Origin: Phytoactinopolyspora endophytica | Lineage (GTDB): Bacteria > Actinomycetota > Actinomycetes > Jiangellales > Jiangellaceae | Length of the DNA: 8,119 bases | NCBI RefSeq assembly: GCF_004138495.1 | Contig: NZ_ML142865.1 | Span: forward strand, 103,055-111,173 | Direction of reading: 5' to 3' | In this document: in pieces, positions 1 through 5,627 of the stretch | How the letters are laid out: every line of letters begins with the position of its first letter | How positions within the stretch are numbered: position 1 is the stretch's first letter | Translations under genes and position numbers: made by a program | Notes under the pieces: generated by a model | Databases searched by the model: none | Told to the model about the DNA's origin: nothing | Seen by the model: the letters and a program-made list of their open reading frames with translations, nothing else

Positions 1-449
1 TGATCGTCTGGTTCGGGTTCAGCCTCACAGCGGTCACGTTCGTCATCGTGTACACGATCGTGTTCCCGCTCATGATCAGCATCGTCTCCGGCGTGGAGCA
101 GGTGCCGCGCGACGTCGTGCGGGCCGCCCGAAGCCTCGGCGCAGGGCGGTTCCAGGTTTTCACCGAGGTCATCCTGCCTGGGGCACTGCCGGCGGTGGCG
201 ACCGGGATCCGCACCGGCCTGGGATACGGCTGGCGGGCACTGATCGCGGCCGAGATCATCGTCGGCACCAGCGGGTTAGGCTTCATGATGTTCGACTCCC
301 GTCGAGCGCAGGAGGTGACCGGCGTGTTCGTCGGGATGATCGTCTTGGGAATTCTGTGGTTCGCCCTGGACGCTCTGGTCCTCGCGCCGTTCGAGCGGGG
401 CACCATTGAACGTTGGGGCATGATCCGGACGGCGGAGGCTGGGCGATGA
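1..449 (+). CDS. ABC transporter permease, NitT/TauT (SsuC/TauC) type, 5'-truncated
   Basis: This is the membrane-spanning subunit of a binding-protein-dependent importer. The frame is open from base 3 to the TGA at 447-449, giving 148 visible residues; about 100-120 N-terminal residues lie beyond the left edge. What is left has the BPD_transp_1 layout: a hydrophobic stretch at the visible start, then the EAA cytoplasmic loop (AARSLGAGRFQVFTEVILP, with the conserved Gly and the ILP), then two more membrane segments (around WRALIAAEII and VFVGMIVLGILWFALDALVL). The EAA loop docks on the ATPase encoded next, whose ATG overlaps this stop codon (ATGA). The GTG at 48 is internal, because homologous sequence continues upstream of it. 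Family membership is clear. The substrate is not: relatives carry nitrate, taurine, sulfonates, thiamine precursors or aromatic acids. Confidence 0.92.
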   Translation, partial: IVWFGFSLTAVTFVIVYTIVFPLMISIVSGVEQVPRDVVRAARSLGAGRFQVFTEVILPGALPAVATGIRTGLGYGWRALIAAEIIVGTSGLGFMMFDSRRAQEVTGVFVGMIVLGILWFALDALVLAPFERGTIERWGMIRTAEAGR

Positions 450-1261
450 CGACCCTCGAGATCACCAACCTGCACAAGGAGTTCGTCGACGCCTATACCG
501 GCGAGACGGTGGTCGCCATCGGCGACGTGTCGTTCAGCATCGAACAGGGCGAGTTCATCTCCGTGCTCGGGCCGAGCGGCTGCGGCAAGACCACGGTGCT
601 CAACATCGTCGCCGGGTTCGACACCCAGACCAGCGGGTCGGTGATGGTCGGCGGGAAAGCGGTGGACGGGCCGTCGCCGGAGCGCGGCGTCGTGTTCCAG
701 AGCTTCGCCCTGTTCCCATGGAAGACGGTGCTCGGCAATGTGACCTTCGGGCTGCGCATGCGCGGCGTGGCGCGCCAGGACCGGGAGCCCATCGCACAGC
801 GGTATCTCGAGCTCGTCGGGCTGGAGGGGTTCGAGCGCAAGTTCCCGCACGAGCTCTCGGGTGGTATGCAGCAGCGGCTCGGCGTCGCCCGGGTGCTTGC
901 CAACGAGCCCGAGGTCATGCTCATGGACGAGCCGTTCGCCAGCGTCGACGCGCAGACCCGTCGAAAGCTCCAGGAGGACCTCACCGGAATCTTCGAGACC
1001 AAGCGGCCGACCGTCTTCTTCGTCACCCACGACGTCGACGAAGCGGTTTTCCTGGCCGACCGGGTCGTCGTCCTGAGCACCCGGCCCAGTCAGGTCAGTG
1101 AGATCGTCACGGTTCCGCTGGAGCGACCTCGAAACTGGCGCTCGACGTTGGACAACCCCGACTTCCGGCGCACGGTCACCTACCTCACCGACCTGTTGGC
1201 GGGCGAGCTGGACGGTGCCGTCGGGACGGAAACGCCCGCGGGCGCTGTCGGCGAGAGCTGA
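446..1261 (+). CDS. ABC transporter ATP-binding protein, NitT/TauT (SsuB/TauB) type
   Basis: This 271-residue nucleotide-binding subunit powers the importer whose permease precedes it. All ABC motifs are present: Walker A GPSGCGKTT (42-50), Q-loop Gln85 in VVFQSFALFPW, signature LSGGMQQR (137-144), Walker B VMLMDEP (157-163), D-loop SVD (166-168) and H-loop His195 in VTHDVDEA. The FPWKTVLGNV stretch after the Q-loop is typical of the SsuB/TauB/NrtD group. I chose ATG 446, not the in-frame ATG at 413, because 446 has a GGAGG at 434-438 with 7-nt spacing, overlaps the permease stop in an ATGA arrangement, and begins directly with the conserved strand (TTLEITNLHKEF). The last 25 or so residues after the ABC core are low-complexity and probably unimportant. 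The overlap implies translational coupling with the permease. Confidence 0.96.
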   Translation: MTTLEITNLHKEFVDAYTGETVVAIGDVSFSIEQGEFISVLGPSGCGKTTVLNIVAGFDTQTSGSVMVGGKAVDGPSPERGVVFQSFALFPWKTVLGNVTFGLRMRGVARQDREPIAQRYLELVGLEGFERKFPHELSGGMQQRLGVARVLANEPEVMLMDEPFASVDAQTRRKLQEDLTGIFETKRPTVFFVTHDVDEAVFLADRVVVLSTRPSQVSEIVTVPLERPRNWRSTLDNPDFRRTVTYLTDLLAGELDGAVGTETPAGAVGES

Positions 1262-1317
1262 CAGCGCGTGCGCCACGATTCGACGACCGCGAGGAATCCG
1301 ATGCCGGGGAGATCATC

Positions 1318-1698
1318 GTGACCCAGGTGACGTGGATAGGTCGCAAGCTGATCGGCACCGTCGGCGGCCGGACGCTCGTTGTGCTGGTGGCGCTGCTCAT
1401 CGCGTATCAGGTGTGGATCACCGTCAGCGCCGGCGGGAAGATCGCGGACGGCGTGAAGGACGAGCCGGACCGCCGCGGCCGGTACACGATCGACGTCGAG
1501 CTCGGTTTCCCGCCGGAGCGGTTCCACATGCTCGATCTCCAGGAGTATGGAGCGATCCGCGGCACCGATGACAACGTGCTGCACCTGCACCAAGTGACCG
1601 AGGACGGCATCGACGCGATCGCGCGCAAGTACTGGGTCAACGAGATCCGCCCGGGCGAGTCGGGGGAATCGATAGCCGACATCATCGGCGGCGGCTAG
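1318..1698 (+). CDS. small single-pass membrane protein of unknown function, ABC operon
   Basis: I do not recognise this 126-residue protein. Residues 18-38 (TLVVLVALLIAYQVWITVSA) form one confident membrane helix after a short basic N-terminus (RK at 9-10), so a signal anchor with the C-terminus outside is likely. The remaining 88 or so residues form a compact mixed-charge domain (FPPERFHMLDLQEYGAIRG, then DDNVLHLHQV and ARKYWVNEIRPGE) and end in a Gly-rich tail. No lipobox or cysteine is visible. The start is GTG 1318, with GGGGAGA at 1306-1312 at suitable spacing; it lies 56 bp after the ATPase stop on the same strand, and a strong hairpin follows 7 bp after its stop. It therefore looks like the last gene of the importer operon and may be an accessory or extracytoplasmic component, but that is inference from position. 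The frame is well used, and the opposite-strand reading lacks any family motif. Confidence 0.72.
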   Translation: MTQVTWIGRKLIGTVGGRTLVVLVALLIAYQVWITVSAGGKIADGVKDEPDRRGRYTIDVELGFPPERFHMLDLQEYGAIRGTDDNVLHLHQVTEDGIDAIARKYWVNEIRPGESGESIADIIGGG

Positions 1699-1705
1699 CC
1701 GGAGT

Positions 1706-1762
1706 CCCATGATCATGAACAGTAACCGTGCCATGTACCCGGTTACTGTTCATGATCATGGG
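1706..1762. terminator. perfect 23-bp inverted repeat between convergent genes
   Basis: Arms 1706-1728 and 1740-1762 are exact reverse complements over 23 bp, starting CCCATGATCATGAACAG on the left, around an 11-nt loop (1729-1739). It starts 7 bp after the stop of the small membrane protein and runs into the convergent amidohydrolase gene, whose TGA (1756-1758, - strand) lies inside the right arm. No U-tract follows on either strand, which is common for actinobacterial terminators. It probably ends transcription in both directions or protects the 3' ends. The outer part shares TGATCATG with the hairpin at 7232-7283. Confidence 0.75.
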
Positions 1763-2925
1763 CGTGGTGCGAGGCAGGCGTCGAGCGCGGTGCGGGTGAG
1801 AGTGCGGACGCCGATGCCGAGCGCACGCTCGTCGATGTCGAAGCTGCCCTGGTGGATGTCGTGCATCTCGCCACCCGGGTACACGCCCAGCCGGGCCATC
1901 GCCACCGGCGCGTGCTCGCCGTACCAGGCGAAGTCCTCGCCACCCATGCTGGTGTTGGTCCGGGCCACCGCGTCCGCACCCAGCTCCGTGGTGATGGCAT
2001 CGCGCATCAGCTGCACGCAGCCGTCGTCGTTGATCACCGGTGGAACCCCACGCTCATAGCTGACATCGACGCTGGCGCCACATGCGGCGGCCACATCGGA
2101 GACGATGGAGTGGAAGTTCTTCTCGGCGTCGGCCCATGCCGCGTGGTCGAGCACGCGCAGCGTTCCCTTGAGGGCGCCTTCGCCTGGTATCGCGTTCGGG
2201 GCGTCGCCGGCCTGGATGGCTCCCCAGGCCAGCAGCAGCCGGGCGCGGATGTCGGCACGGCGAGCCAGCAGCGTGGGCGTGTCCACGGCGATCCGGGCCA
2301 GCGCGTCGACCACGTCGACGGTCAGGTGCGGCCGGGCGGTGTGGCCTCCGGGGCCGGAGACTCGCAGTTCGATGAGGTCGCAGGCCGCGGTGATCGGGCC
2401 GAGCTTGATGCCGATCTGCCCGACCTTGAGTCTGGGGTCGCAGTGCAGCGCGAAGATCCGCTCCACCCCTTCGAGCTCGCCGGCGGCGATCACCTCGCGG
2501 GCGCCGGCCATCTTCTCCTCCGCGGGCTGGAAGATCATCCGCACCCGGCCCGGAAGGTCCGGCGCTTCGGCGAGTGCGAGCGCTGTACCCAGGGCAATCG
2601 TGGTGTGTGCGTCGTGGCCGCAGGCATGGCACACACCGTCTACGGCCGAGCGATACGGCACGTCCTTGGGATCGGACAGCGGCAGTGCGTCCATATCGGC
2701 TCGCACGGCGACCGTGCGCCCACCGTCGCCGACATCGACGACGAGGCCGGTGCCGCGGGGCAGGACGCGCGGCTCGAGGCCGGCCTTGGCCAGCCGTTCG
2801 ACGACGAGGTCGGTCGTCGCATATTCGTTGAAGCCGAGTTCGGGGTTCGCGTGGATCTGGCGCCGCACGGCGACCAGTTCGTCATGATGCGAACGCACCC
2901 AGCTCGCAAGCCAGTTGTCCGTCAC
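1756..2925 (-). CDS. M20-family metallo-amidohydrolase (N-acyl amino acid / hippurate hydrolase-like)
   Basis: This 389-residue protein has the length and layout of the M20D peptidase branch (hippurate hydrolase, N-acyl-L-amino-acid amidohydrolase, IAA-amino acid hydrolase), which splits an acyl or aroyl group from an amino acid with a di-metal centre in the cytoplasm. Visible metal and catalytic features are HACGHDAHTT (Cys102, His104), QPAEEKMAGA (Glu136/Glu137), LHCDP (His161), the dimerisation-domain GPGGHTARPH (His195), MGGEDFAWY (328-335) and HDIHQGSFD (His358). The start is GTG 2925, with GAGG at 2935-2938 (- strand) about 9 nt upstream. It lies 44 bp after the carboxylate-amine ligase gene, so the two are probably co-transcribed behind pobA. 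The substrate cannot be read from sequence. Position behind pobA makes an aromatic acid conjugate such as a hydroxyhippurate a possible but untested candidate. Confidence 0.93.
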   Translation of the reverse strand: MTDNWLASWVRSHHDELVAVRRQIHANPELGFNEYATTDLVVERLAKAGLEPRVLPRGTGLVVDVGDGGRTVAVRADMDALPLSDPKDVPYRSAVDGVCHACGHDAHTTIALGTALALAEAPDLPGRVRMIFQPAEEKMAGAREVIAAGELEGVERIFALHCDPRLKVGQIGIKLGPITAACDLIELRVSGPGGHTARPHLTVDVVDALARIAVDTPTLLARRADIRARLLLAWGAIQAGDAPNAIPGEGALKGTLRVLDHAAWADAEKNFHSIVSDVAAACGASVDVSYERGVPPVINDDGCVQLMRDAITTELGADAVARTNTSMGGEDFAWYGEHAPVAMARLGVYPGGEMHDIHQGSFDIDERALGIGVRTLTRTALDACLAPRP

Positions 2926-2969
2926 GTATGTCTGCCTCGTTGTCTTGCTGGTGGGGAGGGTGCCCGGTA

Positions 2970-4181
2970 TCAGGCCAGCGCGTCACCGGCGAGGTCGCTT
3001 GTGGCGAACCGCGGATGCGGGACGTCGGCTGGCCGCTGGTCAGACGGCACGATCAGTCCTGTCTTCATCTCATCGAGGAGGCCGTCGACGACCTTGGTCA
3101 GGTCTCCGTCGTTGGCCTCCGCAATCGCACGTTGGCGCTGATAGCTCGCGCCGATCCGCAGTAGATGCTCAACCTTCGCGAGCTCATCAGCGCAGCCGAG
3201 TCTACGCCCAATCGGGGCAAGATCGTCGGTCAAATCCAGAATCGATTCGCGGAGCGGGACCGTCGTCCCCCGGTCGTCCAGAATGATCTCCGCGTCGAGA
3301 CCGAAGCGGGCGGCGCGCCACTTGTTCTCCCGCACCACCCAACTCTGCGGATTGGGCAGCGTGTAGCCGCGGTCCAGCTGGTGGTCGAGCCGGTGTACCA
3401 GGCACTGAGCCAGGGCCGCGATCATGGCCACCTCGTCCAGCGTGGGCGAGCCGTCGCAGATCCTGAGCTCGACGGTTCCGAAATCCGGGTGCGGGCGTAC
3501 GTCCCACCACACTTCCCGGACCGAGTCCACGGTCTGGGCCGAGATCAGAGTCTCCATGAAGCTCTCGAAGTGGTCCCAGCCTGACAGCTGGTACGGCAGG
3601 CCGGCCGTGGGCAGCGTCTCGAACACCTTGCTCCGGGACGACGCCAGGCCGGTGTCGTGACCGACCCAGTACGGTGACGACGCGGACAGCGCCAGGAAGT
3701 GTGGCAGGTAGGACGTCAACGCGTTGACGATCGGGATGGCCTTGTGCGGCGACCGGATCCCGACATGGACGTGCACGCCGAAGATCTGGAGCCGTCGAGC
3801 CAGCCACTGCAACTGCTCGACGAGCTGTTGGTACCGCGGTTTAGGGCTGATGTCCTGAGTGGCCCAGCTGGTGATGGGGTGAGTACCCGCGCAGAGCACA
3901 CCGAGGCCTCGGCGTGCCGCGGCCTCGGTCACCGTGTGGAGGCTCTCGCTCAGGTCGGCCCGCGCCTCGGCGACGTCGCCACAGACACCGGTGATGATCT
4001 CGATGGTCGATTGGAAGAGCTCATGCTTGGCCTTGGGATGCTCATCGGCGCCCTCGGGACAGATGTCGGCCAAGATCTCCACGGCGCCGGAGGTGAGCTC
4101 ACGGCTCGCCATATCGATCAGCTGGAGCTCCCATTCGACGCCGAGACTTGCACGATCTGAAGACGTAAACGGGATCTCCAT
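2970..4181 (-). CDS. YbdK-type carboxylate-amine ligase (GCS2 family)
   Basis: This 403-residue member of the glutamate-cysteine ligase GCS2 family (COG2170/YbdK) belongs to a group of ATP-grasp-like enzymes that join a carboxylate to an amine. Visible motifs are GVEWEL (14-19, the GVExE metal/ATP signature), HELFQSTIEI (53-62), GTHPITSW (99-106), FGVHVHVGI (134-142), ALSASSPYW with TGLASSRSKVFE (164-188), RPHPDFGTVELRICDG (229-244) and the NKWRAARFGLDAEI region (286-299). The start is ATG 4181: the frame hits a stop a few codons upstream, and the next Met would remove GVEWEL. No Shine-Dalgarno is visible, and a small dyad covers the start (4176-4189). Members are often labelled glutamate-cysteine ligase, but YbdK itself has only weak such activity, so true gshA or egtA function should not be assumed. 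The real amine and acid are unknown. About 20 C-terminal residues look disordered. Confidence 0.92.
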   Translation of the reverse strand: MEIPFTSSDRASLGVEWELQLIDMASRELTSGAVEILADICPEGADEHPKAKHELFQSTIEIITGVCGDVAEARADLSESLHTVTEAAARRGLGVLCAGTHPITSWATQDISPKPRYQQLVEQLQWLARRLQIFGVHVHVGIRSPHKAIPIVNALTSYLPHFLALSASSPYWVGHDTGLASSRSKVFETLPTAGLPYQLSGWDHFESFMETLISAQTVDSVREVWWDVRPHPDFGTVELRICDGSPTLDEVAMIAALAQCLVHRLDHQLDRGYTLPNPQSWVVRENKWRAARFGLDAEIILDDRGTTVPLRESILDLTDDLAPIGRRLGCADELAKVEHLLRIGASYQRQRAIAEANDGDLTKVVDGLLDEMKTGLIVPSDQRPADVPHPRFATSDLAGDALA

Positions 4182-4204
4182 CTTTGGAGTGTGACATGGA
4201 GTGA

Positions 4205-4265
4205 GAGATCACGGAATAGCTCATCGCAAGATCGACATAGCTCATCGCAAGATCGACCTGATCTC
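4205..4265. repeat. perfect 21-bp tandem duplication framed by a 7-bp inverted repeat
   Basis: Copies 4216-4236 and 4237-4257 are identical and directly abut (unit starts ATAGCTCATCGCAAG). A 7-bp inverted repeat, GAGATCA (4205-4211) and TGATCTC (4259-4265), lies just outside them. The pair sits in the 128-bp gap between pobA and the ligase gene, about 35-75 bp upstream of the ligase start. A 21-bp period puts both copies on the same face of the helix, so a direct-repeat operator is possible; a replication-slippage duplication is the simpler alternative. I see no convincing -10/-35 pair around it. Confidence 0.85.
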
Positions 4266-4309
4266 CAGGGGTGCCGGCCTGCCCGCCCTGCCGAACGAGG
4301 TCTTGGGTC

Positions 4310-5470
4310 TCAGCCGACGTAGTTCTCCGACAGCGCCGTGGCGTACGCGGGCGAGTCCACCACGTTGCGGAGCTGGGCGATCTGCAACCGGTGCTGGTAG
4401 GGGTCATCGCCGAACCGGTGCAGCATCGACGTCATCCACCAGGAGAAATGCTGTGCTCGCCATACTCTCTGTAGCGCGTCCCGCGTATATGAGCGCAGCG
4501 GTCCGTCGTCGCGGCCGTTGAACCAGGCGTCCAGCGCTCGGGACATGATCCAGACGTCGTTGACGGCGAGGTTCAGGCCCTTGGCTCCGGTGGGCGGCAC
4601 GATGTGGACCGCGTCGCCGGCCAGGAGCAGCCGCCCATACTGCATGGGCTCGGTGACGAAGCTGCGCATCGGGGTGACGCCCTTGTCGAAGATGGGGCCT
4701 TCGGTGGGCCGCCAGTCGGACCCGGTCAGGCGGAAGCGGGTGGCCAGCTCTTCCCAGATGCGATCGTCCGGCCAGTCGCCGATGTCTTCGTCGGTGGGAA
4801 CCTGCAGGTACAGCCGGGAGACATGTTCCGAGCGCATGCTGTACAGCGCGAAGCCGTTGTGGTGCAGGCAGTAGATCAGCTCGTCGACGGCGGGTCTGGC
4901 TTCGGCCAGGATGCCCAGCCAGGCGAACGGGTACTCGCGTTCGTAGACGGTGAGCTCGCCCGCTGGCACAGTGGGGCGGCTGATGCCGTGGAAGCCGTCA
5001 CAGCCGGCGATCACGTCACAGATCAGCTCCTGTTCCTTGCCATCGTGGTGGAACCTGATGGTGGGTTCGTCGCCGGTGAGTCCGTCGAGCCGGACGTTCG
5101 AGACCTCGAACCGGATGTCCGCTCCGTCGGCGAGCCGTCGCGCCACGAGATCCTTCACCACCTCTTGCTGGCCGTACACGGTGATGGCGCGGCCGGTGAG
5201 CTCAGCCATGGGAACCCGGTGTCCCTCGCCGTCGAAACGGAGCTCGATCCCTTCGTGCCGCATGCCCTCGGCGTCCAGCCGTGCGCCGAGTCCGGCCTCG
5301 CGGAGGATGTTCACCGTGCCCTGCTCGAGCACGCCGGCCCGGACGCGGTGCTCGACGTAGTCACGGGTGTGGGCCTCGAGCACCACAGACGAGATGCCAT
5401 GTAGATGCAGCAGGTGGGAGAGCAGCAGGCCCGCCGGACCGGCGCCGACAATGCCGACTTGGGTACGCAT
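4310..5470 (-). CDS. pobA: 4-hydroxybenzoate 3-monooxygenase (p-hydroxybenzoate hydroxylase)
   Basis: This class A flavoprotein monooxygenase converts 4-hydroxybenzoate, NAD(P)H and O2 to protocatechuate in the cytoplasm. The 386 residues align end to end with the Pseudomonas enzyme (394). Visible are the FAD Rossmann motif GAGPAG (9-14), RVRAGVLEQG (42-51), the DG motif CDGFHGISR (157-165), and GDAVHIVPPTGAKGLN (285-300). The substrate-site residues are kept: Tyr200, Ser211, Arg213 and Tyr221 (Pseudomonas Y201, S212, R214, Y222) and Tyr384 (Y385) in ENYVG. FSWWMTSMLHRF (342-353) is also typical. The helix-H2 residues Arg33 and Gln34 that favour NADPH in Pseudomonas are Ala and His here. The start is ATG 5470; it has no Shine-Dalgarno and fits a leaderless transcript. 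The gene is divergent from pcaI across a shared operator region. The C-terminus is a few residues shorter than usual, with no sign of damage. Confidence 0.97.
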   Translation of the reverse strand: MRTQVGIVGAGPAGLLLSHLLHLHGISSVVLEAHTRDYVEHRVRAGVLEQGTVNILREAGLGARLDAEGMRHEGIELRFDGEGHRVPMAELTGRAITVYGQQEVVKDLVARRLADGADIRFEVSNVRLDGLTGDEPTIRFHHDGKEQELICDVIAGCDGFHGISRPTVPAGELTVYEREYPFAWLGILAEARPAVDELIYCLHHNGFALYSMRSEHVSRLYLQVPTDEDIGDWPDDRIWEELATRFRLTGSDWRPTEGPIFDKGVTPMRSFVTEPMQYGRLLLAGDAVHIVPPTGAKGLNLAVNDVWIMSRALDAWFNGRDDGPLRSYTRDALQRVWRAQHFSWWMTSMLHRFGDDPYQHRLQIAQLRNVVDSPAYATALSENYVG

Positions 5471-5505
5471 GGAACGACGTTAACGTGAGCTTGCGTTCGA
5501 ATCAA
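5468..5505 (-). promoter_or_regulatory. predicted pobA promoter, leaderless
   Basis: On the - strand, TTGATT (5500-5505) and TAACGT (5477-5482, fits TAnnnT) are separated by 17 bp. Six bases (CGTTCC) lie between the -10 and the pobA ATG, so the expected start site is the A of the ATG itself. This fits the absence of any Shine-Dalgarno upstream of pobA. The 15-bp dyad at 5495-5509 covers the -35. Confidence 0.55.
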
Positions 5506-5528
5506 GAACTCTCGTGCGCTATACGCAC
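5495..5528. promoter_or_regulatory. operator pair on the pobA side (two 15-bp sites, 19-bp spacing)
   Basis: GTTCGAATCAAGAAC (5495-5509) and GTGCGCTATACGCAC (5514-5528) both fit GTnCG-N6-GnAC and start 19 bp apart. The second is part of a longer dyad, TCGTGCG-N5-CGCACGA (5512-5530). The first overlaps the pobA -35 and the second lies just upstream of it. The same arrangement recurs at pcaI (5582-5615). The 15-bp length and GTTCGA/CGCAC ends resemble, from memory, operators of IclR-family PcaR/PcaU/PobR regulators. Confidence 0.68.
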
Positions 5529-5555
5529 GAACCGTGACTCAATCCCGTGACGGTG

Positions 5556-5591
5556 TTGACTGGCGGGTGGCCACCGTCTATGTTCGTTCAG
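5556..5591 (+). promoter_or_regulatory. predicted pcaI promoter
   Basis: TTGACT (5556-5561) and TATGTT (5579-5584) are separated by exactly 17 bp, a near-consensus housekeeping-sigma promoter, with a start site expected near 5591. That leaves a leader of roughly 37 nt before the pcaI GTG. A 15-bp dyad starts on the -10 and covers the expected start site, a position suited to repression. Confidence 0.65.
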
Positions 5592-5615
5592 AGAACGAGC
5601 GTACGAATCACGAAC
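5582..5615. promoter_or_regulatory. operator pair on the pcaI side (two 15-bp sites, 19-bp spacing)
   Basis: GTTCGTTCAGAGAAC (5582-5596) and GTACGAATCACGAAC (5601-5615) fit GTnCG-N6-GnAC and start 19 bp apart. The second matches the pobA-side site 5495-5509 at 13 of 15 positions. The first is part of the longer dyad TCGTTC-AGA-GAACGA (5584-5598). They overlap the pcaI -10 and transcription start and extend to just before its ribosome binding site. Confidence 0.68.
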
Positions 5616-5627
5616 AGTGGAGCTGCC

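Noticed and set aside
413..445. Extended N-terminus for the ATPase from the ATG at 413
   Set aside because: The 11 extra residues (MGHDPDGGGWA) overlap the permease more deeply and are unlike the family; ATG 446 has GGAGG and an ATGA overlap.
1180..1734. A 184-codon - strand frame opposite the small membrane protein
   Set aside because: No recognisable motif; it overlaps the ATPase 3' end and the terminator hairpin. The + strand reading has a ribosome site and a proper membrane helix.
1852..3141. A 429-codon open frame on the + strand, longer than the gene it faces
   Set aside because: It is antisense to the amidohydrolase and the end of the ligase gene, runs across both and their gap, and has no family motif. 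Long antisense frames are expected in GC-rich codon-biased DNA.
2970..4181. Naming the ligase gshA or egtA (glutathione or ergothioneine synthesis)
   Set aside because: No ergothioneine or thiol genes nearby, and YbdK-type proteins are commonly misnamed; only the family call is supported.
4216..4257. The 21-bp repeats as part of a short coding gene (VDLAMSY repeated)
   Set aside because: The frame has no conserved content, overlaps pobA and the ligase in the wrong frames, and the repeats sit in a normal intergenic gap.
4216..4257. Possible CRISPR repeats
   Set aside because: Two abutting copies with no spacers and no cas genes are a tandem duplication, not an array.
4268..4283. GC-rich dyad GGGTGCCGGCCTGCCC after pobA as a terminator
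   Set aside because: Only three Watson-Crick pairs plus two G-T wobbles form before a C-C clash; too weak to call.
4604..5404. A 266-codon open frame on the + strand inside pobA
   Set aside because: The opposite strand carries a complete PobA with all FAD and substrate residues; this frame is its antisense shadow.
5547..5627. Extended N-terminus for PcaI from the GTG at 5547
   Set aside because: The extra 27 residues would be read from the predicted promoter and operator DNA and are not like the family; GTG 5628 has its own GGAG.
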